Assembly: GCA_947503175.1 (NCBI GenBank)
Contig: CANNCO010000001.1
Location: 1,364,001 to 1,428,000, forward strand
Reading direction: 5' to 3'
Length of the DNA: 64,000 nt
DNA from: an uncultured Paracoccaceae bacterium
GTDB taxonomy: Bacteria > Pseudomonadota > Alphaproteobacteria > Rhodobacterales > Rhodobacteraceae
The notes under the pieces are model-generated. The model did not search any database, was not told the origin of the DNA, and worked only from the letters and a program-made list of their open reading frames with translations. Positions 8,585 to 16,404 of the stretch are shown here, piece after piece. The position numbers were made by a program, and so were the translations under genes. The stretch's first letter is position 1, and every line of letters starts with the position of its first letter.

Positions 8585-9235
8585 CTAGCGCCGCGCCCGC
8601 CGCCAGCCCGCTTGGCGGGCTTCCGCCTCGCTGCAGAACCACCGCTCGCCCCGGCTGGTGTTGATCCGCGTGCGGTCGTAATGCTCCTGCCCCGGCATGT
8701 GATAGATACGGCCGTTATCCGAGATATTGCCCTTGATCCGGCAGGCGTCTGGCACCGCCTGCCCCTGCTGGCGCGCCTGCGCCCGGAACGCTTCGGGCGA
8801 AACCATCTCGGCCCCGAAAATACCGCGCCCCGCAGCCACGGCGCCCTTCTCGACATCCACGTAAAGATCGGAATAGCGCCGGAACGCGGTGGCAAACCCC
8901 GCATCCACAATCGCCGCCCCCATATCCACGCCGCGCACCTCGCACCGCGCCACCGTCCGCCCATGGCGGTCGGTATCCAGCCAGTCACAACTCGCGCGCT
9001 TGCCTTCGAACATCTGGCGCACGAAATCCGCCGCCCAAAGCCCGCAATCATAGGTCTTGTCGCCGATCCGGCAGGGCTGCCCGATCTCGGGCGCATCGAT
9101 CCCAAAGAGGCGCACCCGCGTGCCGCCCACATCGACCGTATCCGCATCGATCACCCGCACGCGGCCGTTCGGGTCCGCGAAAGCGGGCATGGCCAGCCCA
9201 AAGGCCAGCAGCAGGATTGAAATCCACCTCACCAT
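8585..9235 (-). CDS. secreted thermonuclease (SNase-like) family protein
   Basis: A protein of about 216 residues with a signal peptide (MVRWISILLLAFGLAMPAFA). The staphylococcal-nuclease fold follows: RVRVIDADTVDVGGTRVRLFGIDAPEIGQPC and CDWLDTDRHGRTVARC, including the active-site Asp, Arg and Arg-Asp pattern of the family. The C-terminal extension (ISDNGRIYHMPGQEHYDRTRIN...RWFCSEAEARQAGWRRA) is a known add-on in proteobacterial secreted SNases. Likely a periplasmic or extracellular calcium-dependent nuclease. A TTG far upstream also opens the frame but would spoil the signal peptide. An inverted repeat lies about 43 bases before this start. Confidence 0.9.
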   Translation of the reverse strand: MVRWISILLLAFGLAMPAFADPNGRVRVIDADTVDVGGTRVRLFGIDAPEIGQPCRIGDKTYDCGLWAADFVRQMFEGKRASCDWLDTDRHGRTVARCEVRGVDMGAAIVDAGFATAFRRYSDLYVDVEKGAVAAGRGIFGAEMVSPEAFRAQARQQGQAVPDACRIKGNISDNGRIYHMPGQEHYDRTRINTSRGERWFCSEAEARQAGWRRARR

Positions 9236-9277
9236 GACGCCCACCAACCATGAAAATCTGACGTTTCGAGGGCACAT

Positions 9278-9293
9278 GTTAACCTTGGTTAAC
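9278..9293. promoter_or_regulatory. GTTAACC-TT-GGTTAAC inverted repeat upstream of the nuclease gene
   Basis: Two perfect 7-base arms separated by two bases, 43-58 bases before the predicted nuclease start. The position suits an operator or activator site. TTAA repeats recall CtrA sites, but those have seven bases between the TTAA elements and here there are six, so the regulator is not identified. Confidence 0.4.
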
Positions 9294-9362
9294 GCACCCG
9301 CCAACAGGCGTGATCAGATGCCGGGCACGATGCGCACTGCACAACGTCCGGCATCCAAAGCC

Positions 9363-10265
9363 TCAAACCTTCGTCGCATTCGCAACCGGCGTCACCTCGC
9401 GCCGCTTCACAGCATATTCCCGCCACGCGATAAAGCTCACCGCCGCCATCACCACCGTACCGCCGAACACCACCCAGCCGTCAATCGGCTCGGCAAAGAT
9501 CACAGCCCCCGCCAGAACCGCCCAGACAAGCTGCAGGAACGTCACCGGCTGGGTGACCGCCACCGGGGCGGCGGCGAAGGCGCGCGTCATCGTGTAATGC
9601 CCGCCCGTCGCGAAACAGGCCACAAGGAACAGCCACGCCACATCCTCCCAACTCGGCGGCACCCATACGGCCCAGGCAAAAGGCGCCAGACCGATCGTCA
9701 CCGTGACCGACAACATGCCCAAGATCACCACGGGCCGTATCTCATTCGTCAGAAGCTTCGCCAACAGGTACGACGCGCCAAGAAAGATCGCGGTGAACAC
9801 CATGGCCAGATGCCCCGGCCCCAACTCGCGAAACCCCGGCCGCAGGATGATGATCGCACCGGCAAAGGCCACGCCGATCGCCAGTATCCGCCGCAACGCC
9901 AGCTTCTCTCCCAGAAACAGCGCCGCCCCGATCGTCACATAGATCGGGTTCACGTAATTCATCGCCACGACCTCTGCGATGGTGATCTGGGTCATGCCGT
10001 AAAACCACAGAATAACCCCCATCGTATGCGCTACGCCGCGCCAGCCGAACAGCCACATCTGCCGCTTCGTCAGCCGCGCCTCGATCATCGGGCGGATCAT
10101 CGGGATGATGAAGACAAGCCCCAGAAAATACCGCAGAAACGCCGATTGCGCGGCGGGCAGGTCGCTTCCCACATGCTTGACGACCACCGTCAGCGCGACG
10201 AACAAAACGCCCGTCAGCAGCATCCACAGGATCCCTGCTAGGGGACGGTTGGCAGGCATGGTCAT
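9363..10265 (-). CDS. EamA-type DMT family transporter
   Basis: 300 residues with about ten hydrophobic membrane segments arranged as two EamA repeats. The first runs from GILWMLLTGVLFVALTVVVKH through ILAIGVAFAGAIIILRPGF (residues about 10-145). The second runs from LAMVFTAIFLGASYLLAKLL to VVFGGTVVMAAVSFIAWRE. The PGF and NYVNPIYVTIGA positions are typical. Members export amino acids, purines or other metabolites; the substrate here is unknown. It ends about 130 bases before the nuclease start and is followed upstream by an ArgO-type exporter on the same strand. Confidence 0.88.
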   Translation of the reverse strand: MTMPANRPLAGILWMLLTGVLFVALTVVVKHVGSDLPAAQSAFLRYFLGLVFIIPMIRPMIEARLTKRQMWLFGWRGVAHTMGVILWFYGMTQITIAEVVAMNYVNPIYVTIGAALFLGEKLALRRILAIGVAFAGAIIILRPGFRELGPGHLAMVFTAIFLGASYLLAKLLTNEIRPVVILGMLSVTVTIGLAPFAWAVWVPPSWEDVAWLFLVACFATGGHYTMTRAFAAAPVAVTQPVTFLQLVWAVLAGAVIFAEPIDGWVVFGGTVVMAAVSFIAWREYAVKRREVTPVANATKV

Positions 10266-10296
10266 GGGATCAAATGACCCGAAACCGTGCCCGCGT

Positions 10297-10899
10297 TCAA
10301 GTCAGCAACAGCTTGAGCGCCACGCCCCACATCACCACGCCGACGAACACGTCCAGGATCCGCCACGCCACGGGTTTGGCAAAGACCGGCGCAAGAAAGC
10401 GCGCACCATAGGCCAGCGAGAAAAAGAACACAAAGCTCGACGTCACGGCGCCCGCCGCAAAGAACCAGCGGTTCGCCTCGTACTGGGTCGAAACCGATCC
10501 CAACAGAACAAGCGTGTCCAGGTAGACATGGGGGTTCAGCCAGGTCAGCGCCAGGCAGGCCAGCACCGCCGCCCGCAGCGATCCGGTGCCCGTATTCGCC
10601 GCCGTAAGCGCCTCCGTCGCCCATAACGCGCGCCGGAAACTCATCGCGCCATATCCCAGCAGAAACAGCGCACCGCCCCATGTCATCGCCGGCGCCAGCC
10701 ACGGGGCCGCCTGTACCATCCAGCCGAATCCGGCGACCCCGGCAAGGATCAGGATCGTGTCGGAACCGGCACAGACCGATGCGACCGCGAACACATGCGC
10801 CTTCCGCAAACCCTGTCGCAGGACAAAGGCGTTCTGCGCCCCGATCGCCAGGATCAGACTCAACCCTAAGGCGAATCCGGCAGAGGTAGCTATCATCAT
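10297..10899 (-). CDS. LysE/ArgO family amino acid exporter
   Basis: About 200 residues, six membrane segments. LGLSLILAIGAQNAFVLRQGLRKAHVFAV is the ArgO/LysE signature, and ALTWLNPHVYLDTLVLLGS is the second conserved motif with the membrane Asn-Pro pair. Family members export arginine or lysine. The frame also opens at 10938 (MAMERFWKTG); the start at 10899 (MMIATSAGF) gives the usual length, but the choice is uncertain. The ArgP regulator that often stands divergent to argO is absent. Instead a short leader ORF with a strong SD and a hairpin precede the gene. Confidence 0.87.
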   Translation of the reverse strand: MMIATSAGFALGLSLILAIGAQNAFVLRQGLRKAHVFAVASVCAGSDTILILAGVAGFGWMVQAAPWLAPAMTWGGALFLLGYGAMSFRRALWATEALTAANTGTGSLRAAVLACLALTWLNPHVYLDTLVLLGSVSTQYEANRWFFAAGAVTSSFVFFFSLAYGARFLAPVFAKPVAWRILDVFVGVVMWGVALKLLLT

Positions 10900-10938
10900 G
10901 AAACGGGGCCCTGTTTTCCAGAACCTTTCCATTGCCAT

Positions 10939-11289
10939 GCTAAGGCCCTGATGCCAAATTATTTTTTTTTGCTATGTATTAGGAGTTTTAATTCATATAT
11001 GTCCGTACCTAATATTCATGCCGCACCTCCTTTGCTGCCAATCCAGGTCAACACGCGCATGGCGGGAACCCCGCAGGCCCTTGCTGACAACATGGATGAC
11101 GTGCCGGCGCCGGGATTGATCTCGCCGAAATCCAATCCAGGTTTCACAACCTATAATTGCATTGCTTCGGATACTTGCATCCTGTCAATCGCCCGAAAAC
11201 ACTCTGTTCGGCGGCCTTCCCGCACCGCCGAAACAGCCGCGGACGGTCTCGGCCGGTCACGCAGGACCAAGACTCCTGCGCCGCGGATT
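10939..11289. other. intergenic region between argO-type and rhtB-type exporter genes
   Basis: About 350 bases with no convincing protein gene on either strand. Open frames crossing it lack conserved motifs. Its left third (10950-11020) is strikingly AT-rich for this genome and holds a run of nine A/T and the short leader ORF described separately. The rest is of ordinary composition and may hold the exporter promoter. I see no clear intrinsic terminator for the rhtB-type gene that ends at 11290. Confidence 0.6.
10993..11019 (-). promoter_or_regulatory. candidate leader peptide (8 codons) upstream of the ArgO-type exporter
   Basis: On the exporter strand, a perfect anti-16S match AAAGGAGGT (11025-11033) sits five bases before ATG at 11019. 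The ORF is ATG-AAT-ATT-AGG-TAC-GGA-CAT-ATA-TGA, encoding MNIRYGHI. Most codons are ones this GC-rich genome avoids, including AGG (Arg) and ATA (Ile). A TATTAGG inside the ORF can pair with CCTAATA just after its stop, and the ACTCCT next to that arm could pair with the SD. The exporter start is 54-94 bases further on. This looks like a possible translational attenuator responding to charged tRNA-Arg; it is inference from layout only. Confidence 0.4.
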
Positions 11290-11913
11290 CTATCTGACAT
11301 CCACGTTTTTCATCGCAAGCAGCCCGGCCGCCCCGATCATCATGCTTCCCGACACACGGTTCAGCAGCCCCGCATTCCGTCGAAGTCTGCCAAACGCGCG
11401 TTCCGCCCCCGCGCCCCATGCCACCAGCAAAACACCGTCGACGACCAGATATGTCGCGCCCAGAACCAGAAGCTGAGGCCAGATCGGCAATACAGGGTCG
11501 ATGAATTGCGGGAACAGCGCGGCAAAGAACAGCACGGCCTTCGGGTTCGATGCAGAGGTGGCGAAACCCTGAAAGAACAGCCTGCGCGCCGGCACCCCGG
11601 CCGACCCGCTCCGCTCAAGCGACGCCGGCGGCGCGCGGAACGTCCTGATGCCCACGTAAACCAGGTAGGCGACGCCCGCCCATTTGATGACGCCCATCAT
11701 CGTTGCCGAGTTCGAGACGAGAACCGCCAGCCCGAAACCCGCCGCCAGCATTTGAAACGTGTTGGCTGTCAGGTCTCCCGCGATGGTCGCGGTGCTTCTC
11801 CGCCAGCCGTGCCGCAGGCTGTTTGAAATCATCAGAACCTGACTGGGGCCCGGAGGCGACGCAAAGAAAATCGCGATCACGGCAAGGTAGGCAAGGTAAA
11901 TCTCCAGGGTCAT
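11290..11913 (-). CDS. LysE/RhtB family translocator
   Basis: About 207 residues with six hydrophobic segments. The N-terminal YLAYLAVIAIFFASPPGPSQVLMISNSLRHGWRRS contains the family PGP motif, and FFQGFATSASNPKAVLFFAALFPQFI is the second conserved block. RhtB proteins export homoserine, threonine and related compounds; the substrate here is open. The start at 11913 is chosen because it gives the normal N-terminus; the frame continues 15 codons upstream without conservation. It is the third exporter-type gene in a row on this strand. Confidence 0.87.
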   Translation of the reverse strand: MTLEIYLAYLAVIAIFFASPPGPSQVLMISNSLRHGWRRSTATIAGDLTANTFQMLAAGFGLAVLVSNSATMMGVIKWAGVAYLVYVGIRTFRAPPASLERSGSAGVPARRLFFQGFATSASNPKAVLFFAALFPQFIDPVLPIWPQLLVLGATYLVVDGVLLVAWGAGAERAFGRLRRNAGLLNRVSGSMMIGAAGLLAMKNVDVR

Positions 11914-12022
11914 CCGATCACCACCATTTCCAGTCCAGCGCGTTACTGTGCCCAGCATGTCAGGTTTCGATCAGATTGGAACCGTTGCCTCGGTCCGAAG
12001 CCGAGCATGCGCCGCTTCCGCC

Positions 12023-12682
12023 CTATGCGCCTCGATCCTCCTTCAACAGCCACCCGAAAAACCCCGTCGCCAGAACCGCCGCCACCAGTTGCACCGCCAC
12101 GAACACGGCCACATCCCCCGGTGAAATCCCCGCAAACGTATCCGAGAAACTCCGCGCGATCGTCACCGCCGGGTTGGCAAAGGACGTGGACGAGGTAAAC
12201 CAGTAGGCCGCCGTGATATACAGGCCCACCGCCATGGGCACCGCCTCGGGCCGGGCCTTCAGGCAGGCCAGGATCGTGCCCACAAGGCCGAAGGTCGCCA
12301 CGAACTCACCCACCCACTGGCCCAGACCGGTCCGTACCGTCGTCGACGCATCGATCACCGGATGGTCGAACATCACATGCGCGGCCAGCACGCCCGCGAT
12401 CCCGCCCAGAACCTGCGCCACCACGTAAAGCCCCGCGGCACCCGCCGAAATCTCGCGCCGCAGCGCAAAGGACAACGTGACAGCCGGGTTGAAATGCGCC
12501 CCCGAGATCGGCCCGAACACCATGATCAGCACCACAAGGATCGCACCCGTCGGAATCGTGTTACCCAAAAGCGCAATGGCGACATTCCCGCCCGACAACC
12601 GGTCCGCCATGATCCCCGACCCGATCACTGTCGCCAGCAGCGAAAACGTGCCCAGCCATTCCGCTACCAGCTTCCGGTCCAT
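12023..12682 (-). CDS. MIP/aquaporin family channel
   Basis: About 219 residues with six membrane segments and both half-helix NPA motifs: GAHFNPAVTLSFALRR in the first half and FANPAVTIARSFSDTFAGI in the second, the latter with Arg three residues after NPA as expected for the selectivity filter. It resembles the AqpS-like aquaglyceroporins that in some alphaproteobacteria occur in arsenic operons, but no ars genes are nearby. The start at 12682 is set by a GAGGG purine run before the ATG. It is divergent from an MFS gene, with about 150 bases between them. Confidence 0.9.
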   Translation of the reverse strand: MDRKLVAEWLGTFSLLATVIGSGIMADRLSGGNVAIALLGNTIPTGAILVVLIMVFGPISGAHFNPAVTLSFALRREISAGAAGLYVVAQVLGGIAGVLAAHVMFDHPVIDASTTVRTGLGQWVGEFVATFGLVGTILACLKARPEAVPMAVGLYITAAYWFTSSTSFANPAVTIARSFSDTFAGISPGDVAVFVAVQLVAAVLATGFFGWLLKEDRGA

Positions 12683-12833
12683 CCCATACCCTCGCATCAC
12701 GCCACCGCGCTTGAACCCCGCCCGCGCAAAACCGTCAAGGGCCTGCACGCCCAGAACGTTCTTCCCTTGCCTTCGCCACCCATACCGCCACAACTGGCCT
12801 GGGGGAGGAAGCCGCATCATTTCAAATCGCTGG

Positions 12834-13964
12834 ATGATACTCGCCGTCCTGTTTCTGGCACGCCTGATGATGGCGTTTCAGTTTCAGACCATCGCCGCCC
12901 TCTCGCCCCTGATCATGCAGGATTACGGGCTGGGTCTGGCCGATATCGGCCTTCTGATCGGGCTCTATCTGGCCCCGGGCGTCATCGTCGCGATCCCGGG
13001 CGGAGCCATCGCCACGCGGTTCGGCGACAAGCGCGTGGTGAGCTTCGGCATGGTCCTGATGCTCGCAGGCGGCCTGCTGATCTCGATCGCCCCTGGCCCC
13101 GACACGCTCCTCGCCGCCCGCCTGATCGCAGGTGCAGGCGGCGTGATCCTCAACGTCGTGATGACCAAGATGCTGGTCGACTGGTTCGCGGGCCGCGAGA
13201 TGTCCACCGCCATGGCGATCTTCGTGAACTCGTGGCCCGTGGGCATCGCCCTTGCCCTGCTGATCCTGCCATTTCTCGCCACGTCCGGCGGCCTAGCTCT
13301 CGCATGGTGGACGGTCTCGGGCCTCATCGCCGCCGCCCTTGCCCTCTTCGCCATTCTCTACCGCGCGCCCGAAGCCGCCGCCGCACCGGCCAACGGTCTC
13401 CGGATCACAACCCTCCCGTGGTTCGCCCTGTTTCTCGCCGGTCTCATCTGGGCGCTCTACAATGCGGCACTCGCCATGGTGTTCAGCTTCGGCCCCACAG
13501 TTCTGATCGAACGGGGCTGGTCACTCGCCAGCGCCGGATCGCTCACCAGCGCCTTCATGATCATTCTGTCCGTCGCGCTGCCCCTCGGCGGTATCATCGC
13601 CGACCGCACGGGCCGCCGCGACACGATCATCCTGATCAGCTTCCTCAGCTTCCTCGCCATGCCCCTTGTCCCCCATGTCCCGCCATGGGCGGTGATCGCG
13701 ATCTTCGTGGTCGTCGGAACGCTCTTTGCCCTCGCTGCCGGACCGATCATGACCCTGCCCTCGGCGGTCCTGCCACCCGAAGCCCGGTCCTTCGGCATGG
13801 GCGTCTTCTTCACGATCTACTACGTCGTCATGATGGTCGCCCCACGCATCGCCGGCGGTATCGCCGAAACCCGCGGTGATACCGGCCTTGCCCTCCTCCT
13901 CGGCGCGGTCATGGCGCTCGCGAGTATTCTGGCACTCGGCCTCTTCCGCCGCGCAAGCGCGTAG
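12834..13964 (+). CDS. MFS transporter
   Basis: About 376 residues with about twelve membrane segments. IGLYLAPGVIVAIPGGAIATRFGDKRVV carries the GD-x3-R loop 2-3 signature and LGGIIADRTGRRDTIILIS is the matching loop in the second half. Short for the superfamily, similar to the YybF/CynX-like group. Start choice is difficult: the ATG at 12834 is used, although the strong purine run GGGGGAGGAAG lies about 23 bases upstream, and an ATT at 12819 would be better spaced. Substrate unknown. Divergent from the aquaporin gene. Confidence 0.85.
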   Translation: MILAVLFLARLMMAFQFQTIAALSPLIMQDYGLGLADIGLLIGLYLAPGVIVAIPGGAIATRFGDKRVVSFGMVLMLAGGLLISIAPGPDTLLAARLIAGAGGVILNVVMTKMLVDWFAGREMSTAMAIFVNSWPVGIALALLILPFLATSGGLALAWWTVSGLIAAALALFAILYRAPEAAAAPANGLRITTLPWFALFLAGLIWALYNAALAMVFSFGPTVLIERGWSLASAGSLTSAFMIILSVALPLGGIIADRTGRRDTIILISFLSFLAMPLVPHVPPWAVIAIFVVVGTLFALAAGPIMTLPSAVLPPEARSFGMGVFFTIYYVVMMVAPRIAGGIAETRGDTGLALLLGAVMALASILALGLFRRASA

Positions 13965-14024
13965 ACAACACGGCCCCTTTCCCCCCATCATGCCCGCACC
14001 CGAACCAGCCCCATGGGAGGAGAT

Positions 14025-14393
14025 ATGGAACTCGGAGCCTTCTCGGTCAGCCTCGGCGTCAAGGACCTCGCCAAATCGCGCGCCTTCTACGAAGCCCTCG
14101 GCTTCACGGCCTTGGGCGGTGCCGAAGAGCACAACTTCCTGATCATGAAAAACGGCGAAACGCTCGTCGGCCTGTTCCAGGGCATGTTCGAAGGCGCCAT
14201 GCTGACCTTCAACCCCGGCTGGGACCAGTCGGCGGGTGAGGTGACCCCCTTCACGGACGTCCGCGAAATCAGGGACACGCTGCAGGAGGCCGGGATTGAA
14301 ATCACCCAGGAACAGGGCGACGCCACCGGCCCCGCCAGCTTCGTCGTCACCGACCCCGACGGCTTCCCCGTGCTGATCGACCAGCATCGGTAG
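14025..14393 (+). CDS. VOC (glyoxalase/bleomycin resistance) family protein
   Basis: 122 residues: one VOC module pair, beginning MELGAFSVSLGVKDLAKSRAFYEALGF and ending FVVTDPDGFPVLIDQH. The fold binds a metal between paired beta-alpha-beta-beta-beta units and supports many activities (glyoxalase, dioxygenase, resistance). Here the usual first metal ligand (His near the N-terminus) is replaced (SVSLGV), so activity is doubtful. The ATG at 14025 follows a strong GGGAGGAGAT SD, which decides it over one four codons earlier. It follows the MFS gene by 60 bases. Confidence 0.87.
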   Translation: MELGAFSVSLGVKDLAKSRAFYEALGFTALGGAEEHNFLIMKNGETLVGLFQGMFEGAMLTFNPGWDQSAGEVTPFTDVREIRDTLQEAGIEITQEQGDATGPASFVVTDPDGFPVLIDQHR

Positions 14394-14485
14394 AACTCAA
14401 CCGATGTTGATAGCAGGCCGACCATTCCTGCAAGGGACGGCGGCACCACGTTCGCTAACGTCTGGTACGACCTGCTCCTCCAAAC

Positions 14486-14515
14486 GAAAAAGGCCCGCCA
14501 CACCGGGCGGGCCTT
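14486..14515 (-). terminator. intrinsic terminator of rplM-rpsI
   Basis: A perfect 10-base-pair stem, AAGGCCCGCC with GGCGGGCCTT, and a six-base loop. Reading on the minus strand it ends in a run of five T. It lies about 20 bases beyond the rpsI stop, the right place and direction to end the rplM-rpsI transcript. Confidence 0.88.
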
Positions 14516-14534
14516 CTCCAAATCTCCAAACGCC

Positions 14535-15032
14535 TTAACGCTTCGAGAACTGGAAGCTCTTCCGGGCCTTGGCCTTGCCGAACTTCTTCCGTTCCACCAC
14601 GCGGCTGTCGCGGGTCAGGAAGCCTGCGGCTTTCAACGCCGGACGCAGCGACGGCTCGTAAAGCTGCAGCGCCTTCGAGATGCCGTGCTTCACCGCACCG
14701 GCCTGTCCCGACAGACCGCCACCCTTCACGGTGGCCATCACGTCGAACTCGCCTTCGACGCCGGCGACCGAGAACGGCTGGCGCAGGATCATCTGCAACA
14801 CCGGACGGGCGAAATACGCGTCCATGTCCTTGCCGTTGACCACGACCTTGCCGGAGCCCGGCTTGATCCAGACACGGGCGACCGCATCCTTCCGCTTGCC
14901 GGTCGCATAGGACCGGCCCAGGTTGTCACGCACGGGCTCATGAACCGGTGCAGCCTCGACGACGGGCGCAGCCTCTTCCGTGACGACGTCCTTCAGCTCT
15001 TCGAGCGAATTGATCTGATCAGCCATGCTCAT
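14535..15032 (-). CDS. rpsI: 30S ribosomal protein S9
   Basis: Small-subunit protein S9, 165 residues. The S9 domain runs from about residue 38 ([23 protein letters not shown]) to the C-terminal [16 protein letters not shown], whose terminal Lys-Arg contacts the P-site tRNA. The first ~37 residues are an acidic Glu/Ala-rich extension ([21 protein letters not shown]) common in alphaproteobacterial S9. The start MSMADQ overlaps the rplM stop by four bases (ATGA); the second Met (MADQ) is also possible. Co-transcribed with rplM and closed by an intrinsic terminator. Confidence 0.97.
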   Translation of the reverse strand: MSMADQINSLEELKDVVTEEAAPVVEAAPVHEPVRDNLGRSYATGKRKDAVARVWIKPGSGKVVVNGKDMDAYFARPVLQMILRQPFSVAGVEGEFDVMATVKGGGLSGQAGAVKHGISKALQLYEPSLRPALKAAGFLTRDSRVVERKKFGKAKARKSFQFSKR

Positions 15033-15490
15033 GCGCTCCGGGTATTCTTGGGGTTCATCGACTTCACGTCGACCACTTGGGGGTCCTGCGCCTCATGCGG
15101 GTGCTCGGCACCGGCATAGACACGCAGGTTCGTCATCTGCTGACGCGACAGCTTGTTGCCCGGCAGCATCCGCTTCACGGCCTGCATCACCACACGCTCG
15201 GGATGCGCGCCTTCCAGGATCTGGCCGGTGGTGCGGCTCTTGATCCCGCCCGGATAGCCTGTGTGCCAGTAGTTCGGCTTGTCACGCTTGTTGCCGGTCA
15301 GCTGGATCTTGTCGGCATTGATGACAATAACATTGTCGCCCATGTCCATATGCGGGGTGAAGGTGGCCTTGTGCTTGCCACGCAGGCGGGTGGCGACAAT
15401 CGCGGCAAGACGGCCCAGAACAACGCCCTCGGCGTCGATCAGGATCCACTTCTTGTCGATATCCGCTGGAGTTGCGGTAAAGGTTTTCAT
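15029..15490 (-). CDS. rplM: 50S ribosomal protein L13
   Basis: 153 residues, full length for L13: [61 protein letters not shown] is the classical N-terminus, followed by [12 protein letters not shown] and [25 protein letters not shown]13 is an early assembly protein of the 50S subunit. It leads the rplM-rpsI operon, whose promoter must lie in the roughly 270-base region upstream. The four-base overlap with rpsI suggests coupled translation to keep the two in balance. Confidence 0.98.
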   Translation of the reverse strand: MKTFTATPADIDKKWILIDAEGVVLGRLAAIVATRLRGKHKATFTPHMDMGDNVIVINADKIQLTGNKRDKPNYWHTGYPGGIKSRTTGQILEGAHPERVVMQAVKRMLPGNKLSRQQMTNLRVYAGAEHPHEAQDPQVVDVKSMNPKNTRSA

Positions 15491-15598
15491 CGGTCGTCCT
15501 CATGAATGCGCACCGGGCACGCAGGGCGCGCCGCCGGGATTGCGGTGTTCTAACGATTTCCCCATGCCCGTCAAGCGACTTACTGCGCTGAATTCACT

Positions 15599-15636
15599 TT
15601 GATATCAAAGTCTTACAAATATGGTATTATAATACC
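15599..15636. promoter_or_regulatory. pair of perfect palindromes in AT-rich leader between rplM and a small membrane-protein gene
   Basis: TTGATATCAA (15599-15608) and GGTATTATAATACC (15623-15636) are each perfectly self-complementary and lie 14 bases apart. The second contains a TATAAT. They sit in an AT-rich stretch between the divergent rplM (start 15490) and the small gene at 15758. Protein-binding sites or overlapping promoters are the simplest reading; spacing between the TTGATA and TATAAT elements (23) is too long for a normal sigma-70 pair. Confidence 0.4.
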
Positions 15637-15757
15637 CCAATATTTCAAAGGTTAACGCTATCCTAAAATCACCAAGAGAGCCGCGCATTCCTGCCCTAAT
15701 CGGCCGGTATAAACGATTCAGTAACCAGTTAAGATATCAGTTTTCGGAGTATCCAGT

Positions 15758-15916
15758 GTGAATAACGGTTTTTTCCTCATCTGCGTTGGCGTCGGTATGG
15801 CAATGGCCACCCTCGCCTATATGTCGACAGGTCCGGGCCTGTTGCTTCAGGGTCTTTTGTTTCTGACCGGCACAGTGCTGATGCTCCTGTCGTTCTCAGG
15901 CGATGACACGGAGTAA
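15758..15916 (+). CDS. small two-helix membrane protein (52 aa)
   Basis: A GTG at 15758, preceded by CGGAGT with good spacing, opens a 52-codon frame ending at TAA 15914-15916. The product begins MNNGFFLICVGVGMAMATL and continues YMSTGPGLLLQGLLFLTGTVLMLLSF, then an acidic tail SGDDTE. That makes two hydrophobic helices joined by a short STGPG turn. I do not recognise a family. Its stop is three bases from the stop of the convergent thioesterase gene, which supports it as a real gene filling the gap. It is preceded by an AT-rich region with two palindromes. Function unknown. Confidence 0.65.
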   Translation: MNNGFFLICVGVGMAMATLAYMSTGPGLLLQGLLFLTGTVLMLLSFSGDDTE

Positions 15917-15919
15917 CGA

Positions 15920-16360
15920 TCAGCGTTCCGGCGGGATGGCATAGGTCACACCCGCACGCGCCAGAACAGCGTCGGACCCGTCCGACCGGATCAGCACATC
16001 GCCCACAGCCAGAACCCGGCCCAGCTTCAAAAGCCGCGCCTCACCGATCAGGTCGCGGCCCGCTTCGGGTTTGCGCATGAAATCAATGGATGCGTTGGTG
16101 GTCACGGCCAGTTCCACAGGTCCGATCATCCCAAGGATCGCCAGGTAGATCCCCACATCGGCCAGCGCGAACATCGCAGGGCCCGACACCGTGCCGCCCG
16201 GACGCAGGTTCCGCTCGGTCACATGCATCCGGATGCAGGCCTCCATCGGCGCCACATGCTCGACCGTGAAGTCCCGGGCCACCTGCTCGAAACGCCCATC
16301 CAGAAACGCCTGCAGCGCGTCTCGGTCCATCTTCAGCACCATACTTCCCTCATTCGCCAT
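15920..16360 (-). CDS. PaaI-like hotdog-fold thioesterase
   Basis: 146 residues with the hotdog pattern of the PaaI family: HVTERNLRPGGTVSGPAMFALADVGIYLAILG (the GGTVSG loop and acidic Asp near the helix are the expected catalytic region), then LAVTTNASIDFMRKPEAGRDLIGEARLLKLGRVLAVGDVLI. Such enzymes cleave acyl-CoA thioesters; the acyl group cannot be predicted. Starts at Met-1 or at Met-7 are both possible. It is divergent from the DUF1801 gene, with about 45 bases between starts. Confidence 0.87.
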   Translation of the reverse strand: MANEGSMVLKMDRDALQAFLDGRFEQVARDFTVEHVAPMEACIRMHVTERNLRPGGTVSGPAMFALADVGIYLAILGMIGPVELAVTTNASIDFMRKPEAGRDLIGEARLLKLGRVLAVGDVLIRSDGSDAVLARAGVTYAIPPER

Positions 16361-16404
16361 TGGGCCCTAGACTTCGCCCGACAAAAGCCAAAGGACAAGA
16401 CACC

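Noticed and set aside
9278-9293. The TTAA repeat as a CtrA site
   Set aside because: CtrA boxes need seven bases between TTAA elements; there are six here.
10951-11826. A 291-codon plus-strand open frame after the ArgO-type gene
   Set aside because: Most of it is antisense to the RhtB-type gene, and the part before it shows no conserved motif or LysR (ArgP) signature.
15599-15608. TTGATATCAA as an FNR/FixK box
   Set aside because: FNR-type sites are TTGAT-N4-ATCAA; here the half sites touch with no spacer, so the helical phasing is wrong.
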